33,169 nt of DNA from Candidatus Merdivicinus intestinavium (GTDB taxonomy: Bacteria > Bacillota > Clostridia > Oscillospirales > Ruminococcaceae). The notes beneath the pieces were generated by a model. It did not search any database and was not told the origin of the DNA. It saw only the letters and a program-made list of their open reading frames with translations. Shown here in pieces: positions 21,034 to 29,108 of this stretch. The stretch lies in the NCBI GenBank assembly GCA_018713245.1, contig DVFM01000006.1, forward strand, positions 1 through 33,169, given 5' to 3'. Every line of letters starts with the position of its first letter. Positions within the stretch are counted from its first letter, which is position 1. The position numbers and the translations under genes were made by a program.

Positions 21034-23295
21034 TCAGTCTTTGCCGTAACCGGCGGCGTAGTAGTTGATCAGGCAGCCTTCCAGGATGATGGCCTTTTCA
21101 TCGTTGGTCAGGCCCTTGACATAGAGGGTAATGTCCTGGACGCCGTTTTTGGAAACAACCTTGCCGGGGATGGTTTCCGCGCCGTTTTTCACGGCCTCCC
21201 GGATGCCGGGGACATACAGGAAATCGCCGGGTTCGTAGTGAAAGGGGGTGTTCTCGTCCAGGGTGAAGGGGAGGATACCCCAGTTGATGCAGTTGGAACG
21301 GTACCGCTTGGTGGCGTAGCTGTAGGCGATATTGGCGACGCCGCCCAGCACCTTCTGGCAGGACGCCGCCTGTTCCCGGGCGGAGCCGTCGCCGGGGCGG
21401 TTGGCGAACACGCCGGAGCCGACGGTGGTTTCCTTTAAGGTATCGGCGGGCAGGCCCAGTTTGTCCATGACGGCGGCTAGTTCATCGGGGATTTCCCCAT
21501 TCCGGACGGCGTCGGCCAGGTCCCGGGCGGCTTTGGAGCGGCCCACATATTCGGGGACACGGCGGGACAGGGCGAACTCGGAGAGCTTCACCGGGTTGGA
21601 ACGGTAGGAGGAGGTCTCGCCGGAGGGGATCAGCTCGTCAGTGGTGGTGACCGGGTCGTCGATGACGGCGGCCAGCTTCACCAGCAGGTTCTCCCGGAGG
21701 GGGTACATCTTGGGCCAGTCGGCGATGTTGGGCCCCAGTTTCAGCTGGGCGTCCGGGTCGGCCTTGCCGAAGCCGTAGTAGCAGCGTTTTTTGTAGATTT
21801 TGCCGTCATACTCGTAAGGCATTTCGGGGACCGTGTAGTCCACATCGGAAGCGGAGGTGAGAATACCGCCGTTTTTGGCGGTGGCGGCGATGGAGCGGGC
21901 GTCCATCAGCGCTACGGCCGAAATCTGGCCCTGTCCGGGCTTGGAGCCTTCCCGGTTGGGGAAGTTGCGGGTGGTGTGACGGATGGAGAAGCCGTTGTTG
22001 GCAGGGACGTCGCCTGCGCCGAAGCAGGGGCCGCAGAAAGCGGTTTTCATGATGGCGCCGGCTTCCAGCAGATCGGCGGCCACGCCGTTTCTCGTCACAG
22101 CCATGCTCACCGGGACGGAGGCGGGGTAAACGCTTAAGGAGAAGTAATCGCTGCCGGTGGAGCCGCCCTTTAAGATGGCAGCCGCTTCCACCAGGTTTTC
22201 ATACAGGCCGCCCGCGCACCCGGCGATGATGCCCTGGTCTACCATGAATTTCCCGTTTACAATCTTTTCTTCCAGGTGAAGCTGGACCCGTCCGTCAAAC
22301 TGCTTCTTCACCTCTTCCTCCACCTTGGAGAGAACGGAGGCGGGATCGGCCTGCAGTTCCCGGATGGTTACTGCGTTGGAGGGGTGGAAGGGCAGGGCGA
22401 TCATGGGTTCAATTTCGGAGAGATTGATTTTCACCATCCGGTCGTAGTAAGCCATTTTGCCGGGCTGCAATTTCTGGTAGCGTTCCGGTTTGCCGTGGAC
22501 CTTGTAGAAGTTTTCCACCACCTCGTCGGTTTCCCAGATGGAGGTGAGGCAGGCGGTTTCGGTGGTCATGACGTCGATGCCCAGCCGGAAGTCGGCGGAC
22601 AGATTTTTGACGCCGGGGCCCGCAAATTCCAGCACCCGGTTGGTGACAAAGCCCTGCTTGAACACCGCGCCGCAGAGGGCAATGGCCACGTCGTGGGGGC
22701 CGACGCCGTGTTTGGGCGCGCCTTCCAGGTAAACGAGGACCACTTCGGGGGCGTCCACGTCATAGGTGTTTTCAAGGAGCTGTTTCACCAGCTCCGGGCC
22801 GCCTTCGCCCACGCCCATGCAGCCGATGGCGCCGTAGCGGGTGTGGCTGTCGGAGCCCAAGATCATTTTGCCGCAGCCGGCCATTTCTTCCCGGGCGTAC
22901 TGGTGGATGACGGATTGATGGGCCGGGACGTAAATGCCGCCGTATTTTTTGGCGGCGGACAGGCCGAATACATGGTCGTCCTCGTTGATGGTGCCGCCCA
23001 CGGCGCACAGGGAGTTGTGGCAGTTGGTCAGGGCGTAGGGAATGGGGAATTTCTGCAAACCGGAAGCTCTGGCCGTCTGGATAATGCCCACATAGGTGAT
23101 GTCGTGGGACATGAGGGCGTCAAATTTGATCCGCATTTTCCTGGGGTCCGCGGATTTGGAATGGGCCCGCATAATCTGGTAGGCGATGGTTGCTTCGCGG
23201 GCTTCTTCCGGGGCGGGCAGATCCGCGCCGGAGCCGGCCGGGATGATTTCTGCGCCGTCCTTCAGATAAACGCCGCCGGAATAAAGTTCGAGCAT
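21034..23295 (-). CDS. Aconitase-family hydratase
   Basis: A 753-residue [4Fe-4S] hydro-lyase, probably isomerising citrate to isocitrate because icd follows directly. Cluster cysteines fit Cys360 ([12 protein letters not shown]), Cys421 and Cys424 ([11 protein letters not shown]). Other marks are [21 protein letters not shown] near 147, [20 protein letters not shown], and the C-terminal swivel domain with [10 protein letters not shown]. The sequence is closer to the mitochondrial-type or YbhJ-like hydratase branch than to AcnA. The ATG at 23295 has GGAGG 7 bases upstream. First gene of the operon behind the promoter with the Rex-like box. A related hydratase activity cannot be excluded from sequence alone. 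Confidence 0.9.
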   Translation of the reverse strand: MLELYSGGVYLKDGAEIIPAGSGADLPAPEEAREATIAYQIMRAHSKSADPRKMRIKFDALMSHDITYVGIIQTARASGLQKFPIPYALTNCHNSLCAVGGTINEDDHVFGLSAAKKYGGIYVPAHQSVIHQYAREEMAGCGKMILGSDSHTRYGAIGCMGVGEGGPELVKQLLENTYDVDAPEVVLVYLEGAPKHGVGPHDVAIALCGAVFKQGFVTNRVLEFAGPGVKNLSADFRLGIDVMTTETACLTSIWETDEVVENFYKVHGKPERYQKLQPGKMAYYDRMVKINLSEIEPMIALPFHPSNAVTIRELQADPASVLSKVEEEVKKQFDGRVQLHLEEKIVNGKFMVDQGIIAGCAGGLYENLVEAAAILKGGSTGSDYFSLSVYPASVPVSMAVTRNGVAADLLEAGAIMKTAFCGPCFGAGDVPANNGFSIRHTTRNFPNREGSKPGQGQISAVALMDARSIAATAKNGGILTSASDVDYTVPEMPYEYDGKIYKKRCYYGFGKADPDAQLKLGPNIADWPKMYPLRENLLVKLAAVIDDPVTTTDELIPSGETSSYRSNPVKLSEFALSRRVPEYVGRSKAARDLADAVRNGEIPDELAAVMDKLGLPADTLKETTVGSGVFANRPGDGSAREQAASCQKVLGGVANIAYSYATKRYRSNCINWGILPFTLDENTPFHYEPGDFLYVPGIREAVKNGAETIPGKVVSKNGVQDITLYVKGLTNDEKAIILEGCLINYYAAGYGKD

Positions 23296-23394
23296 GGGGA
23301 TTCCTCCTGTCATTTGCCGCCGCGTGGCGGGATTTTCTGATCCGCGAAACGGGATGCTCCGAAAAATATCCTGTCCTTTGGACTGTACTCCTCT

Positions 23395-23423
23395 ATTTTA
23401 TCATAAAATTGTTTGATAGGCAA
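23395..23423 (-). promoter_or_regulatory. Promoter of the aconitase-icd-rex operon
   Basis: Minus strand: TTGCCT (23418-23423), 17-base spacer, TAAAAT (23395-23400). The leader is about 90 bases long. Confidence 0.7.
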
Positions 23424-23430
23424 TTAACAA
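23413..23430 (-). promoter_or_regulatory. Candidate Rex operator overlapping the -35 box
   Basis: Minus strand TTGTTAA-TTGC-CTATCAA. Against the Rex consensus TTGTTAA-N4-TTAACAA the first half is perfect and the second has two mismatches. It covers the -35 hexamer of the operon that ends with rex. Confidence 0.55.
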
Positions 23431-23479
23431 TTTCGGATATTTCCAAAAAAATAATATTTCTATAAAAATGATATTGCTA

Positions 23480-23508
23480 TTGTGAATGGGACGGTTTCGT
23501 GCTATAAT
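23480..23508 (+). promoter_or_regulatory. Sigma-A promoter of the glycosyltransferase pair
   Basis: TTGTGA (23480-23485), 17-base spacer, TATAAT (23503-23508). It lies back to back with the aconitase promoter, about 55 bases apart, in a 160-base AT-rich stretch. Confidence 0.8.
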
Positions 23509-23585
23509 AGAGCTGATTTCTATACAGACAGAGAAAAACCGCCGGCCGCGGGCTGCGCGGGAATGGGCGAAAGGGGATAATATTG

Positions 23586-24518
23586 ATGGCGAAAATTGCA
23601 GTGCTGATTCCGTGCTACAATGAAGAAAAAACAGTGGGAAAGGTGGTTGCCGATTACAAGGCGGCGCTGCCGGAAGCGGATATTTACGTTTACAACAACA
23701 ATTCCACCGACCGCACCGCCGAAATTGCGGAAAAGGCGGGGGCCATTGTCCGCAACGAGTACCGCCAGGGCAAGGGCAACGTAGTCCGCAGCATGTTCCG
23801 GCAGATTGACGCCGACTGCTACCTGATGATCGACGGGGACGACACCTACCCCGCGGAAAACGCCCGGGAGATGGTGGAATACGTCCTTTCCGGCCAGGCG
23901 GACATGGTCATCGGCGACCGGCTCTCCTCCACGTATTTTACCGAGAACAAGCGGCCTTTCCACAATCTGGGGAACGTATTGGTGCGCAGGCTCATCAACT
24001 GGCTGTTCCACTCCCATATCAACGACATCATGACCGGCTACCGGGCCTTCAGCCGCACCTTTGTCAAGGGCTTCCCGGTCCTGTCCCGGGGATTTGAGAT
24101 CGAAACGGAAATGTCCATCCACGCGGTGGACAAGAACCTGCTGCTCAAGGAGATCCCGGTCACCTACCGGGACCGTCCCGACGGAAGCGAATCCAAGCTC
24201 AACACCTATTCCGACGGATTCCGGGTGCTGAAAACCATATTCCGGCTGTTCAAGGAATACCGTCCGCTGGCCTTTTTCAGCGCGGCGGCGCTGGTGTTCC
24301 TGGCGGTTACGCTGATTCTGTTTCTCCCGGTCTTTGTGGACTACCTGCGGACCGGCCTTGTGGACCGGATCCCGACGCTGGTGGTGTCGGGGGTGTTTGC
24401 CACCTGTTCGCTGCTCTCCTTCCTGGTGGGCGTCATTTTGGATGTGGTGGTCAAGAAAGACCGGCAGATGTATGAGGTCCTGATGAACATCTGGATGCGG
24501 GACCAGGACAAGAATTGA
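23586..24518 (+). CDS. GT2-family glycosyltransferase with membrane tail
   Basis: A 310-residue polyprenyl-phosphate sugar transferase-like protein. The GT-A domain starts IAVLIPCYNEEKTVGKVV, has NNNSTDRTAE and the DGDDTYP nucleotide/metal motif near residue 80, then MTGYRAFSRTFVKGFPVLSR and FEIETEMSIHA. Two hydrophobic segments at the C-terminus (about 237-258 and 270-292) anchor it in the membrane, as in DPM1/YkcC-like enzymes that load undecaprenyl phosphate. The ATG at 23586 is chosen, with AAAGGGG 9 bases upstream; a TTG one codon earlier is the alternative. The next gene is a polytopic membrane protein 13 bases downstream, which could use the lipid-linked sugar. Confidence 0.9.
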   Translation: MAKIAVLIPCYNEEKTVGKVVADYKAALPEADIYVYNNNSTDRTAEIAEKAGAIVRNEYRQGKGNVVRSMFRQIDADCYLMIDGDDTYPAENAREMVEYVLSGQADMVIGDRLSSTYFTENKRPFHNLGNVLVRRLINWLFHSHINDIMTGYRAFSRTFVKGFPVLSRGFEIETEMSIHAVDKNLLLKEIPVTYRDRPDGSESKLNTYSDGFRVLKTIFRLFKEYRPLAFFSAAALVFLAVTLILFLPVFVDYLRTGLVDRIPTLVVSGVFATCSLLSFLVGVILDVVVKKDRQMYEVLMNIWMRDQDKN

Positions 24519-24531
24519 GAAGGACGCGGAA

Positions 24532-25764
24532 ATGAAAGAACATTTGAAGAATCTGGGGCGCTACGCCGTTGTTTTTCTGCTGTGCATAGCAGTCTTTACC
24601 GCCGCCATGGCAGCGGCGTTCACCATCCCTAACAGCGCCATTGAAAGCAATCAGCGGCAGGCTGCGGCGGTGATTGAATCGGAGGGGCAGTATCCCCGGT
24701 ATTTCTTTGACACCTCCGCCTGCCAGCTGGACAATTTCACCGACGGGCTGATGCTGGACCGGGCCCTGAACCCCGACGAAAGCCGGAACCCCCTGGCGTC
24801 CGCCATGGACATTGAGGGCTATTCCCGGTACTGGCACGGCTATCAGGTGCTGCTGCGGCCGGCGCTGATGTTCCTCAATTACAAACAGATCCGCTACCTC
24901 AATATGATGCTGTTTTTCGGGCTGCTGGCCGGGGTGTTTTCGATGATGCACCGGAAGATGGGGCTGCGCCCGGCGCTGGGCTTCCTCGCTTCCATGGTGG
25001 CCTGCTATGCGGTGATTATCCCGCTTTCCATGCAGTTTATGTCGGTGTTCGTGCTGATGCTGCTGGGGTGCCTGTGGGTGCTGCGGCGGTACGAACGGAT
25101 GTCCGTGCGGGAGCTCCTCTCGTTTTTCCTGGTGCTGGGAATGGCGACCAATTTTTTCGACCTGCTCACGGCGCCGCTGCTGACGCTGGGGATGCCGCTG
25201 ATTATCTGCCTGTATCTGGAAATTGCGCATCGGGCGGGGAACCGCTTCCTTTCCAGCGTGAAGCTCCTCTTTTTCCCCTCCCTCGCCTGGGGGATCGGGT
25301 ACGGGGGCTGCTGGGTCGCCAAATGGGCGGTGGGCTCGCTGGTGCTGCAAAGGAATGTTTTCGCGGAGGCGGCTTCCCAGATTTTCTTCCGGGTGTCCGG
25401 AAGCGAGGATTACCCTGTGGACCGGGGAGAGGCAATTTCCGAGAATTTTGACCGGATGTTTCTGGACCCCGGCAAGCGGCTTTTGCTGCTGCTGGGCGTG
25501 CTGCTGGGAATCTGGCTGCTGCTGGCGCTCATTTTCCGGATGCCGGCCAAACGGCTGGCCTGCGGGGCGATGATACTGGCGGTGGCGGCCTTTCCCTACG
25601 CCTGGTTTTTGGTCATGGCAAACCACAGCCAGATTCACTACTGGTTTACATACCGCATTCAGGCGATGACCTTGTTCGGGGTGGTCTGCTGGCTGGAGCT
25701 GGCGGTGAACTGGCCGGCGCTGCGGGATTTCGTCCGGAAAAAGCTCCCGGGCGGCAAAAACTGA
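24532..25764 (+). CDS. Polytopic membrane protein, possible GT-C-type partner
   Basis: A 410-residue integral membrane protein with about nine or ten hydrophobic segments and a large extracytoplasmic loop after the first one (about 30-105, including FDTSACQLDNFTDGLMLDRA). The layout of TM1, a big outer loop carrying acidic residues, and then a helical bundle fits GT-C-fold sugar transferases that take sugars from polyprenyl phosphate, and the upstream GT2 gene supports this. No sequence motif proves it. The ribosome site is weak (GAAGGA). The family was not identified. Confidence 0.75.
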   Translation: MKEHLKNLGRYAVVFLLCIAVFTAAMAAAFTIPNSAIESNQRQAAAVIESEGQYPRYFFDTSACQLDNFTDGLMLDRALNPDESRNPLASAMDIEGYSRYWHGYQVLLRPALMFLNYKQIRYLNMMLFFGLLAGVFSMMHRKMGLRPALGFLASMVACYAVIIPLSMQFMSVFVLMLLGCLWVLRRYERMSVRELLSFFLVLGMATNFFDLLTAPLLTLGMPLIICLYLEIAHRAGNRFLSSVKLLFFPSLAWGIGYGGCWVAKWAVGSLVLQRNVFAEAASQIFFRVSGSEDYPVDRGEAISENFDRMFLDPGKRLLLLLGVLLGIWLLLALIFRMPAKRLACGAMILAVAAFPYAWFLVMANHSQIHYWFTYRIQAMTLFGVVCWLELAVNWPALRDFVRKKLPGGKN

Positions 25765-25777
25765 AACAGAGAAAAGC

Positions 25778-25808
25778 AAGCGCCCCCGCCGAAAGGACGG
25801 GGGCGCTT
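25778..25808. terminator. Hairpin after the membrane protein gene
   Basis: A perfect 11-bp stem, AAGCGCCCCCG (25778-25788) and CGGGGGCGCTT (25798-25808). The plus-strand side lacks a T run (CAGGTTCC), while the minus-strand side reads GCTTTTCTCTG, so it is better as a terminator for leftward transcription. Confidence 0.65.
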
Positions 25809-25812
25809 CAGG

Positions 25813-25880
25813 TTCCGGAACGGCGCGATGGGCGGGAACCCGCGCTCCGGCGGAGCCGGATTCCCTCGCGCCTGCCGGAA
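25813..25880. repeat. Long interrupted palindrome
   Basis: Nested perfect arms 25813-25818/25875-25880, 25822-25828/25866-25872, 25834-25838/25861-25865 and 25847-25851/25855-25859 fold into one rod. There is no G-U/A-C asymmetry that would show the strand. A separate 9-bp hairpin follows at 25892-25900/25909-25917. No coding frame is convincing here. Confidence 0.5.
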
Positions 25881-25960
25881 ACAGCAAAACACGGCATGTG
25901 AATCGCTCCACATGCCGCATTGGATCAACCGATCTGAATTCCCGGCCGGCGAACCTTCTC

Positions 25961-25989
25961 TTGCAAAACACGTTCAAATGTTGTACAAT
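25961..25989 (+). promoter_or_regulatory. Sigma-A promoter of the candidate RNA
   Basis: TTGCAA (25961-25966), 17-base spacer, TACAAT (25984-25989). No credible gene follows, only the structured stretch described next. Confidence 0.7.
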
Positions 25990-26148
25990 GAAAAGGCGGT
26001 GCAGCCTTGCTGTTGCATATGGTGCCGCGTTCACTTTATGCAGCCGGAGCGGATGGACGAGATCCGCTTCGGCACCGTATCTTTGCTATTTCCGCAGTAA
26101 GGCCCTCCGTTTGCGCTTGCAAGGAAAAAGGGGGGGACTTACTACGCT

Positions 26149-26177
26149 ATTATACTCCAATTCTTTCCAAATTGCAA
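26149..26177 (-). promoter_or_regulatory. Leftward sigma-A promoter facing the candidate RNA
   Basis: Minus strand: TTGCAA (26172-26177), 17-base spacer, TATAAT (26149-26154). No minus-strand gene follows before the hairpin at 25778-25808. It would make an antisense transcript of about 370 bases. The -35 box is also one arm of a hairpin (CTTGCAA near 26116-26122 with TTGCAAG at 26172-26178). Confidence 0.6.
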
Positions 26178-26253
26178 GATCTTCCGCCAAAAAAGCGGCC
26201 CCTTCCCCCGGCCCCCGCGGGCCGCCGGACAGGGGATTCCATGCCGCGCGCTG

Positions 26254-26289
26254 CGCCCGTTTCCGAAAGGAACGGGCGTTTTCTGTTTT
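26254..26289 (+). terminator. Terminator of the candidate RNA
   Basis: CGCCCGTTTCC (26254-26264) pairs with GGAACGGGCG (26269-26278) around a GAAA loop with one bulged T, followed by TTTTCTGTTTT. Confidence 0.8.
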
Positions 26290-26377
26290 GCCGGTTTTTG
26301 TACCGGGAGCCGGCGCTGCCGGGAGGCGAGATTTGTCAATATAAAATGATTTTCTCACATAAATCTTTTGTTTTCCA

Positions 26378-26406
26378 TTGAAATTGCAGACAGAATCGAA
26401 TATAAT
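26378..26406 (+). promoter_or_regulatory. Sigma-A promoter of the fucosidase-sulfatase operon
   Basis: TTGAAA (26378-26383), 17-base spacer, TATAAT (26401-26406). It leaves a leader of about 75 bases. Confidence 0.88.
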
Positions 26407-26487
26407 AAAAGCGAGCCTGCATTTTGAAAGCGGCCGCAGTCCGGGTTGGCCGGATATGCGATTTCTCTGAAAAAAGGAGGAACCCAC

Positions 26488-27609
26488 ATGAGCGAATGTC
26501 CCAAATACCTGAAAGAGTATGAGGAAATCTGGAAAACGGACCCGAAAAAGGCGAAGCTCGCCTGGTTCCGGGACGCGAGATACGGGCTGTTTCTGCACTA
26601 CGGCCTGTACTCCCTGCTCCACCGGCAGGAATGGGTGCAGTTTTACGAGAAAATCCCCGTGTCGGAATATGAGAAGCTGGCGGACCAGTTTACGGCCCAC
26701 AACTTCGACGCCGATTATATTACCGACCTTGCGCTGAAAGCCGGCATGAAGTACATCAACCTGACCACCTGCCACCACGAGGGCTTCTGCCTGTGGGATT
26801 CCAAAGCCGAGCCGTTCAACAGCAAAAACGCCGCCGCGGGGCGGGACCTGGTCAAAGAGCTCAGCGAGGCCTGCGACCGGAAGGGCCTGGGCTTTTTCGC
26901 TTACTACACCTTCATGCTCAACTGGCGCCACCCGTATTTTGTGGACCGGAGCGTCTATGAAAACGCCCGCCCGGATTACGAAACGCCGGAGCCCCGCTAT
27001 CTGTACCGGAAAAAAGAGGATTTCCGGCATTATCTCGATTATATCGAGCAGGTGATGGACGAGCTGCTTTCCAATTACAAGATTACCGGCATCTGGCTGG
27101 ACCTGATCGGGGCGTGGTACGCCATGGGGGAGGAATACATCCCCATTGAGGACATTTACGCGCGCCTGCGCGCCAGGCATCCGGACGTCCTGATTTCCTG
27201 GAAGCAGGGGGCCACCGGCACGGAGGACTTCGCCTCCCCGGAAAACAGCTTCCACGACATGGCGGAAAGCATCCGGCCGCGCTTTGGGGACGCCGGAGCG
27301 GAACGCGCCCGGCGGGGCTTTGAGGGGAACCGGAACAAGCACAACGAGGTCTGCTCCACGGTCCAGCGGGGATGCTGGGGATACAACCCCCTGTGCGAAA
27401 ACCGCAGCGTGGAGGAGCTTTACCAGCTGCTGGGCCATGCGGCGGAGCACAACTGCAACCTTCTGCTGAATGTGGGCCCCATGGCGGACGGCTCCATCCA
27501 CCCCAACCACGCGAAAATTCTGCTGGAGCTTGGGGAAAAAATACGGCGGGAAGGATTTCCGGAAAGCGGGAATTCCTCCCGGAATCAGACGGGGGCAGGT
27601 GCGGAATGA
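26488..27609 (+). CDS. GH29 alpha-L-fucosidase
   Basis: A 373-residue retaining fucosidase, catalytic domain only. Residues 26-45 (WFRDARYGLFLHYGLYSLLH) and the TTCHHEGFCLWDS active-site segment (93-105) are typical of GH29. The nucleophile fits Asp205 in GIWLDLIGAW, preceded by the family-like HYLDYIEQVMDELLSNY. The end has LLLNVGPMADGSI. No signal peptide and no C-terminal beta domain are present, so it should act inside the cell on imported fucosyl oligosaccharides. AAAAAAGGAGG lies 7 bases before the ATG. It overlaps the sulfatase start by four bases (ATGA), so the two are translationally coupled and likely act on the same sulfated, fucosylated glycan. Confidence 0.94.
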   Translation: MSECPKYLKEYEEIWKTDPKKAKLAWFRDARYGLFLHYGLYSLLHRQEWVQFYEKIPVSEYEKLADQFTAHNFDADYITDLALKAGMKYINLTTCHHEGFCLWDSKAEPFNSKNAAAGRDLVKELSEACDRKGLGFFAYYTFMLNWRHPYFVDRSVYENARPDYETPEPRYLYRKKEDFRHYLDYIEQVMDELLSNYKITGIWLDLIGAWYAMGEEYIPIEDIYARLRARHPDVLISWKQGATGTEDFASPENSFHDMAESIRPRFGDAGAERARRGFEGNRNKHNEVCSTVQRGCWGYNPLCENRSVEELYQLLGHAAEHNCNLLLNVGPMADGSIHPNHAKILLELGEKIRREGFPESGNSSRNQTGAGAE

Positions 27610-29042
27610 TGGCAGCGAACAACCGAAAACAGCCGAATATCCTTTTGCTGATGACCGACCAGATGCGGGGGGACTGCCTGGGAATTGCCGGGCATCCCGA
27701 CGTCAAAACGCCGCATCTGGACCACCTGGCTTCCAAGGGGGCCTGGTTTCCCAACGCCTACACGGCGGTTCCCTCCTGCATCGCCGCCCGGTGCGGGCTG
27801 CTGACGGGGCTTTCCCCGGAGCATCACGGGCGGGTGGGATACCGCGACCGCGTGACCTGGGAGTATCCGGTGACGCTGCCGGGCGAGCTGGCAAAGGCCG
27901 GGTACTACGCCAAATGCGTGGGGAAAATGCATGTCCATCCCCCGCGCAGCCTGATGGGCTTTCACCACATTGAGCTGCACGACGGCTACCTGGGCAGCTA
28001 CCGCCGGGCGGACATCCCCTTTTATGAGCATCAGGCGGTGGCGGACGATTATTTCCGCTGGCTCAAAAGCGAGCTGGGGTTTGACCGGGATTTGACGGAC
28101 ACCGGAATCGACGTGAATTCCTGGGTGGCGCGCCCCTGGCCCTATGAGGAAAAATACCACCCCACCAACTGGGTCGCCGACCGGGCCATCGACTTCCTCC
28201 ACAGCCGGGACCGTTCCAGGCCCTTTTTCCTGATGGCCTCCTTTGTGCGGCCCCACCCGCCCTTTGACGCGCCCCAGTGCTTTTTCGACCTGTACCGGGA
28301 CCGGGAATTGACGCCGCCCCCCGTGGGCGACTGGGCGGACAGGGAGCGTCTGAACCAATACGGGCGCATCATCAACTCCGACACCGGCCCCATCGACCCG
28401 GAACTGATGCGGCAGGCCCAGATTGGGTACTACGCCTGTATTTCCCATGTGGACAATCAGATCGGGCGGCTCCTGATGGCGCTGACGGAGGAAAACCTCA
28501 TGGAAGACACGGTCATCCTCTTCTGCTCCGACCACGGGGAACTGCTGGGGGACCATCACACCTACCGGAAAATTCAGCCTTACCAGGGGAGCATCCGCAT
28601 CCCCATGATCCTGTACAACGCAGGGCTGCGGGGACGGCAGGAGAACCTGGTGGAGCTGCGGGATGTGCTCCCCACCTTCCTGGAGCTGGCCGGGGCGGAG
28701 ACGCCGGAATGCGCGGACGGAGTTTCCATGCTGCGCCCCAACGGGCGGGAGTATCTCCACGGCGAACACAGCGGCGGGGATATCGGCAACCATTACATTG
28801 TGACCAAAACGGACAAATACTGCTGGTTTGAGGAAAGCGGCCGGGAGCAGTATTTTGATTTGGAGCAGGACCCGCAGGAACTGCACGACAGGGTCCGTGA
28901 TCCCGCCTGCCGGGAGCGGGTTGACGCCCTCCGCAGCCTCCTCATCCGGGAATTGGACGGCCGGGAGGAGGGCTACACGGATGGTTCCCGCCTGATTCCG
29001 GGACGGGCCCAGCGGTCGGTCCTGGGATTCCTGCAGGAATGA
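27606..29042 (+). CDS. Sulfatase with Cys-type formylglycine site
   Basis: A 478-residue type I sulfatase. The maturation signature is C58-I-A-A-R62 followed by CGLLTG, a C-x-A-x-R core in which Cys58 becomes formylglycine. In anaerobes this is done by a radical-SAM anSME, which is not in the window. Other active-site parts: NILLLMTDQMRGD with the metal-binding aspartate, GKMHVHP, and SDHGELLGDHHTYRK. The C-terminal subdomain (TKTDKYCWFEES, QYFDLEQDPQELHD) is typical. There is no signal peptide, so it should be cytoplasmic. The start is the first ATG in the ATGA overlap with the fucosidase; the second ATG at 27609 is also possible. Confidence 0.94.
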   Translation: MMAANNRKQPNILLLMTDQMRGDCLGIAGHPDVKTPHLDHLASKGAWFPNAYTAVPSCIAARCGLLTGLSPEHHGRVGYRDRVTWEYPVTLPGELAKAGYYAKCVGKMHVHPPRSLMGFHHIELHDGYLGSYRRADIPFYEHQAVADDYFRWLKSELGFDRDLTDTGIDVNSWVARPWPYEEKYHPTNWVADRAIDFLHSRDRSRPFFLMASFVRPHPPFDAPQCFFDLYRDRELTPPPVGDWADRERLNQYGRIINSDTGPIDPELMRQAQIGYYACISHVDNQIGRLLMALTEENLMEDTVILFCSDHGELLGDHHTYRKIQPYQGSIRIPMILYNAGLRGRQENLVELRDVLPTFLELAGAETPECADGVSMLRPNGREYLHGEHSGGDIGNHYIVTKTDKYCWFEESGREQYFDLEQDPQELHDRVRDPACRERVDALRSLLIRELDGREEGYTDGSRLIPGRAQRSVLGFLQE

Positions 29043-29066
29043 CGCGGTTTTCCGGCAAAAAAATGA

Positions 29067-29087
29067 GGCAGCCGTTTTGCGGCTGCC
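29067..29087. terminator. Bidirectional terminator between sulfatase and exonuclease genes
   Basis: GGCAGCCG (29067-29074) and CGGCTGCC (29080-29087) form a perfect 8-bp stem. On the minus strand it is followed by TCA and a run of seven T (29057-29063). On the plus strand only CCTTCCCTTT follows. Confidence 0.85.
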
Positions 29088-29108
29088 CCTTCCCTTTCCG
29101 GCAGGATT

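Larger units (their letters stand above)
25996..26289 (+). ncRNA. Candidate structured non-coding RNA of unknown class
   Basis: From the predicted start, bases 26004-26103 fold into a rod: GCCTTGCTG (26004-26012) with CAGTAAGGC (26095-26103), ATATGGTGCCG (26017-26027) with CGGCACCGTAT (26070-26080), and inside it GCCGGAGCGGAT (26043-26054) with ATCCGCTTCGGC (26062-26073), the last two sharing the CGGC. Each helix has one imperfect pair. All three are G-U in plus-strand RNA and would be A-C on the minus strand, which points to a plus-strand transcript. A terminator at 26254-26289 would give about 290 nucleotides. It lacks the marker sequences of SRP RNA, tmRNA and RNase P RNA. The rod with an internal bubble recalls 6S RNA but is too asymmetric to call. 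Confidence 0.4.

Noticed and set aside
25996-26103. Calling the rod-like RNA a 6S RNA or an SRP RNA
   Set aside because: The internal bubble is too asymmetric for a textbook 6S RNA, and the GGAA-type loop with the conserved SRP core is absent. It is left as an unclassified candidate.
26101-26180. Riboswitch for the fucosidase operon
   Set aside because: The fucosidase has its own consensus promoter downstream (26378-26406), and a terminator (26254-26289) separates it from the structured region.
25898-26344. 148-codon frame across the structured intergenic region
   Set aside because: Its composition is arginine/serine/alanine-rich without any domain-like pattern, no ribosome site precedes it, and it runs through the terminator hairpin at 26254-26289.
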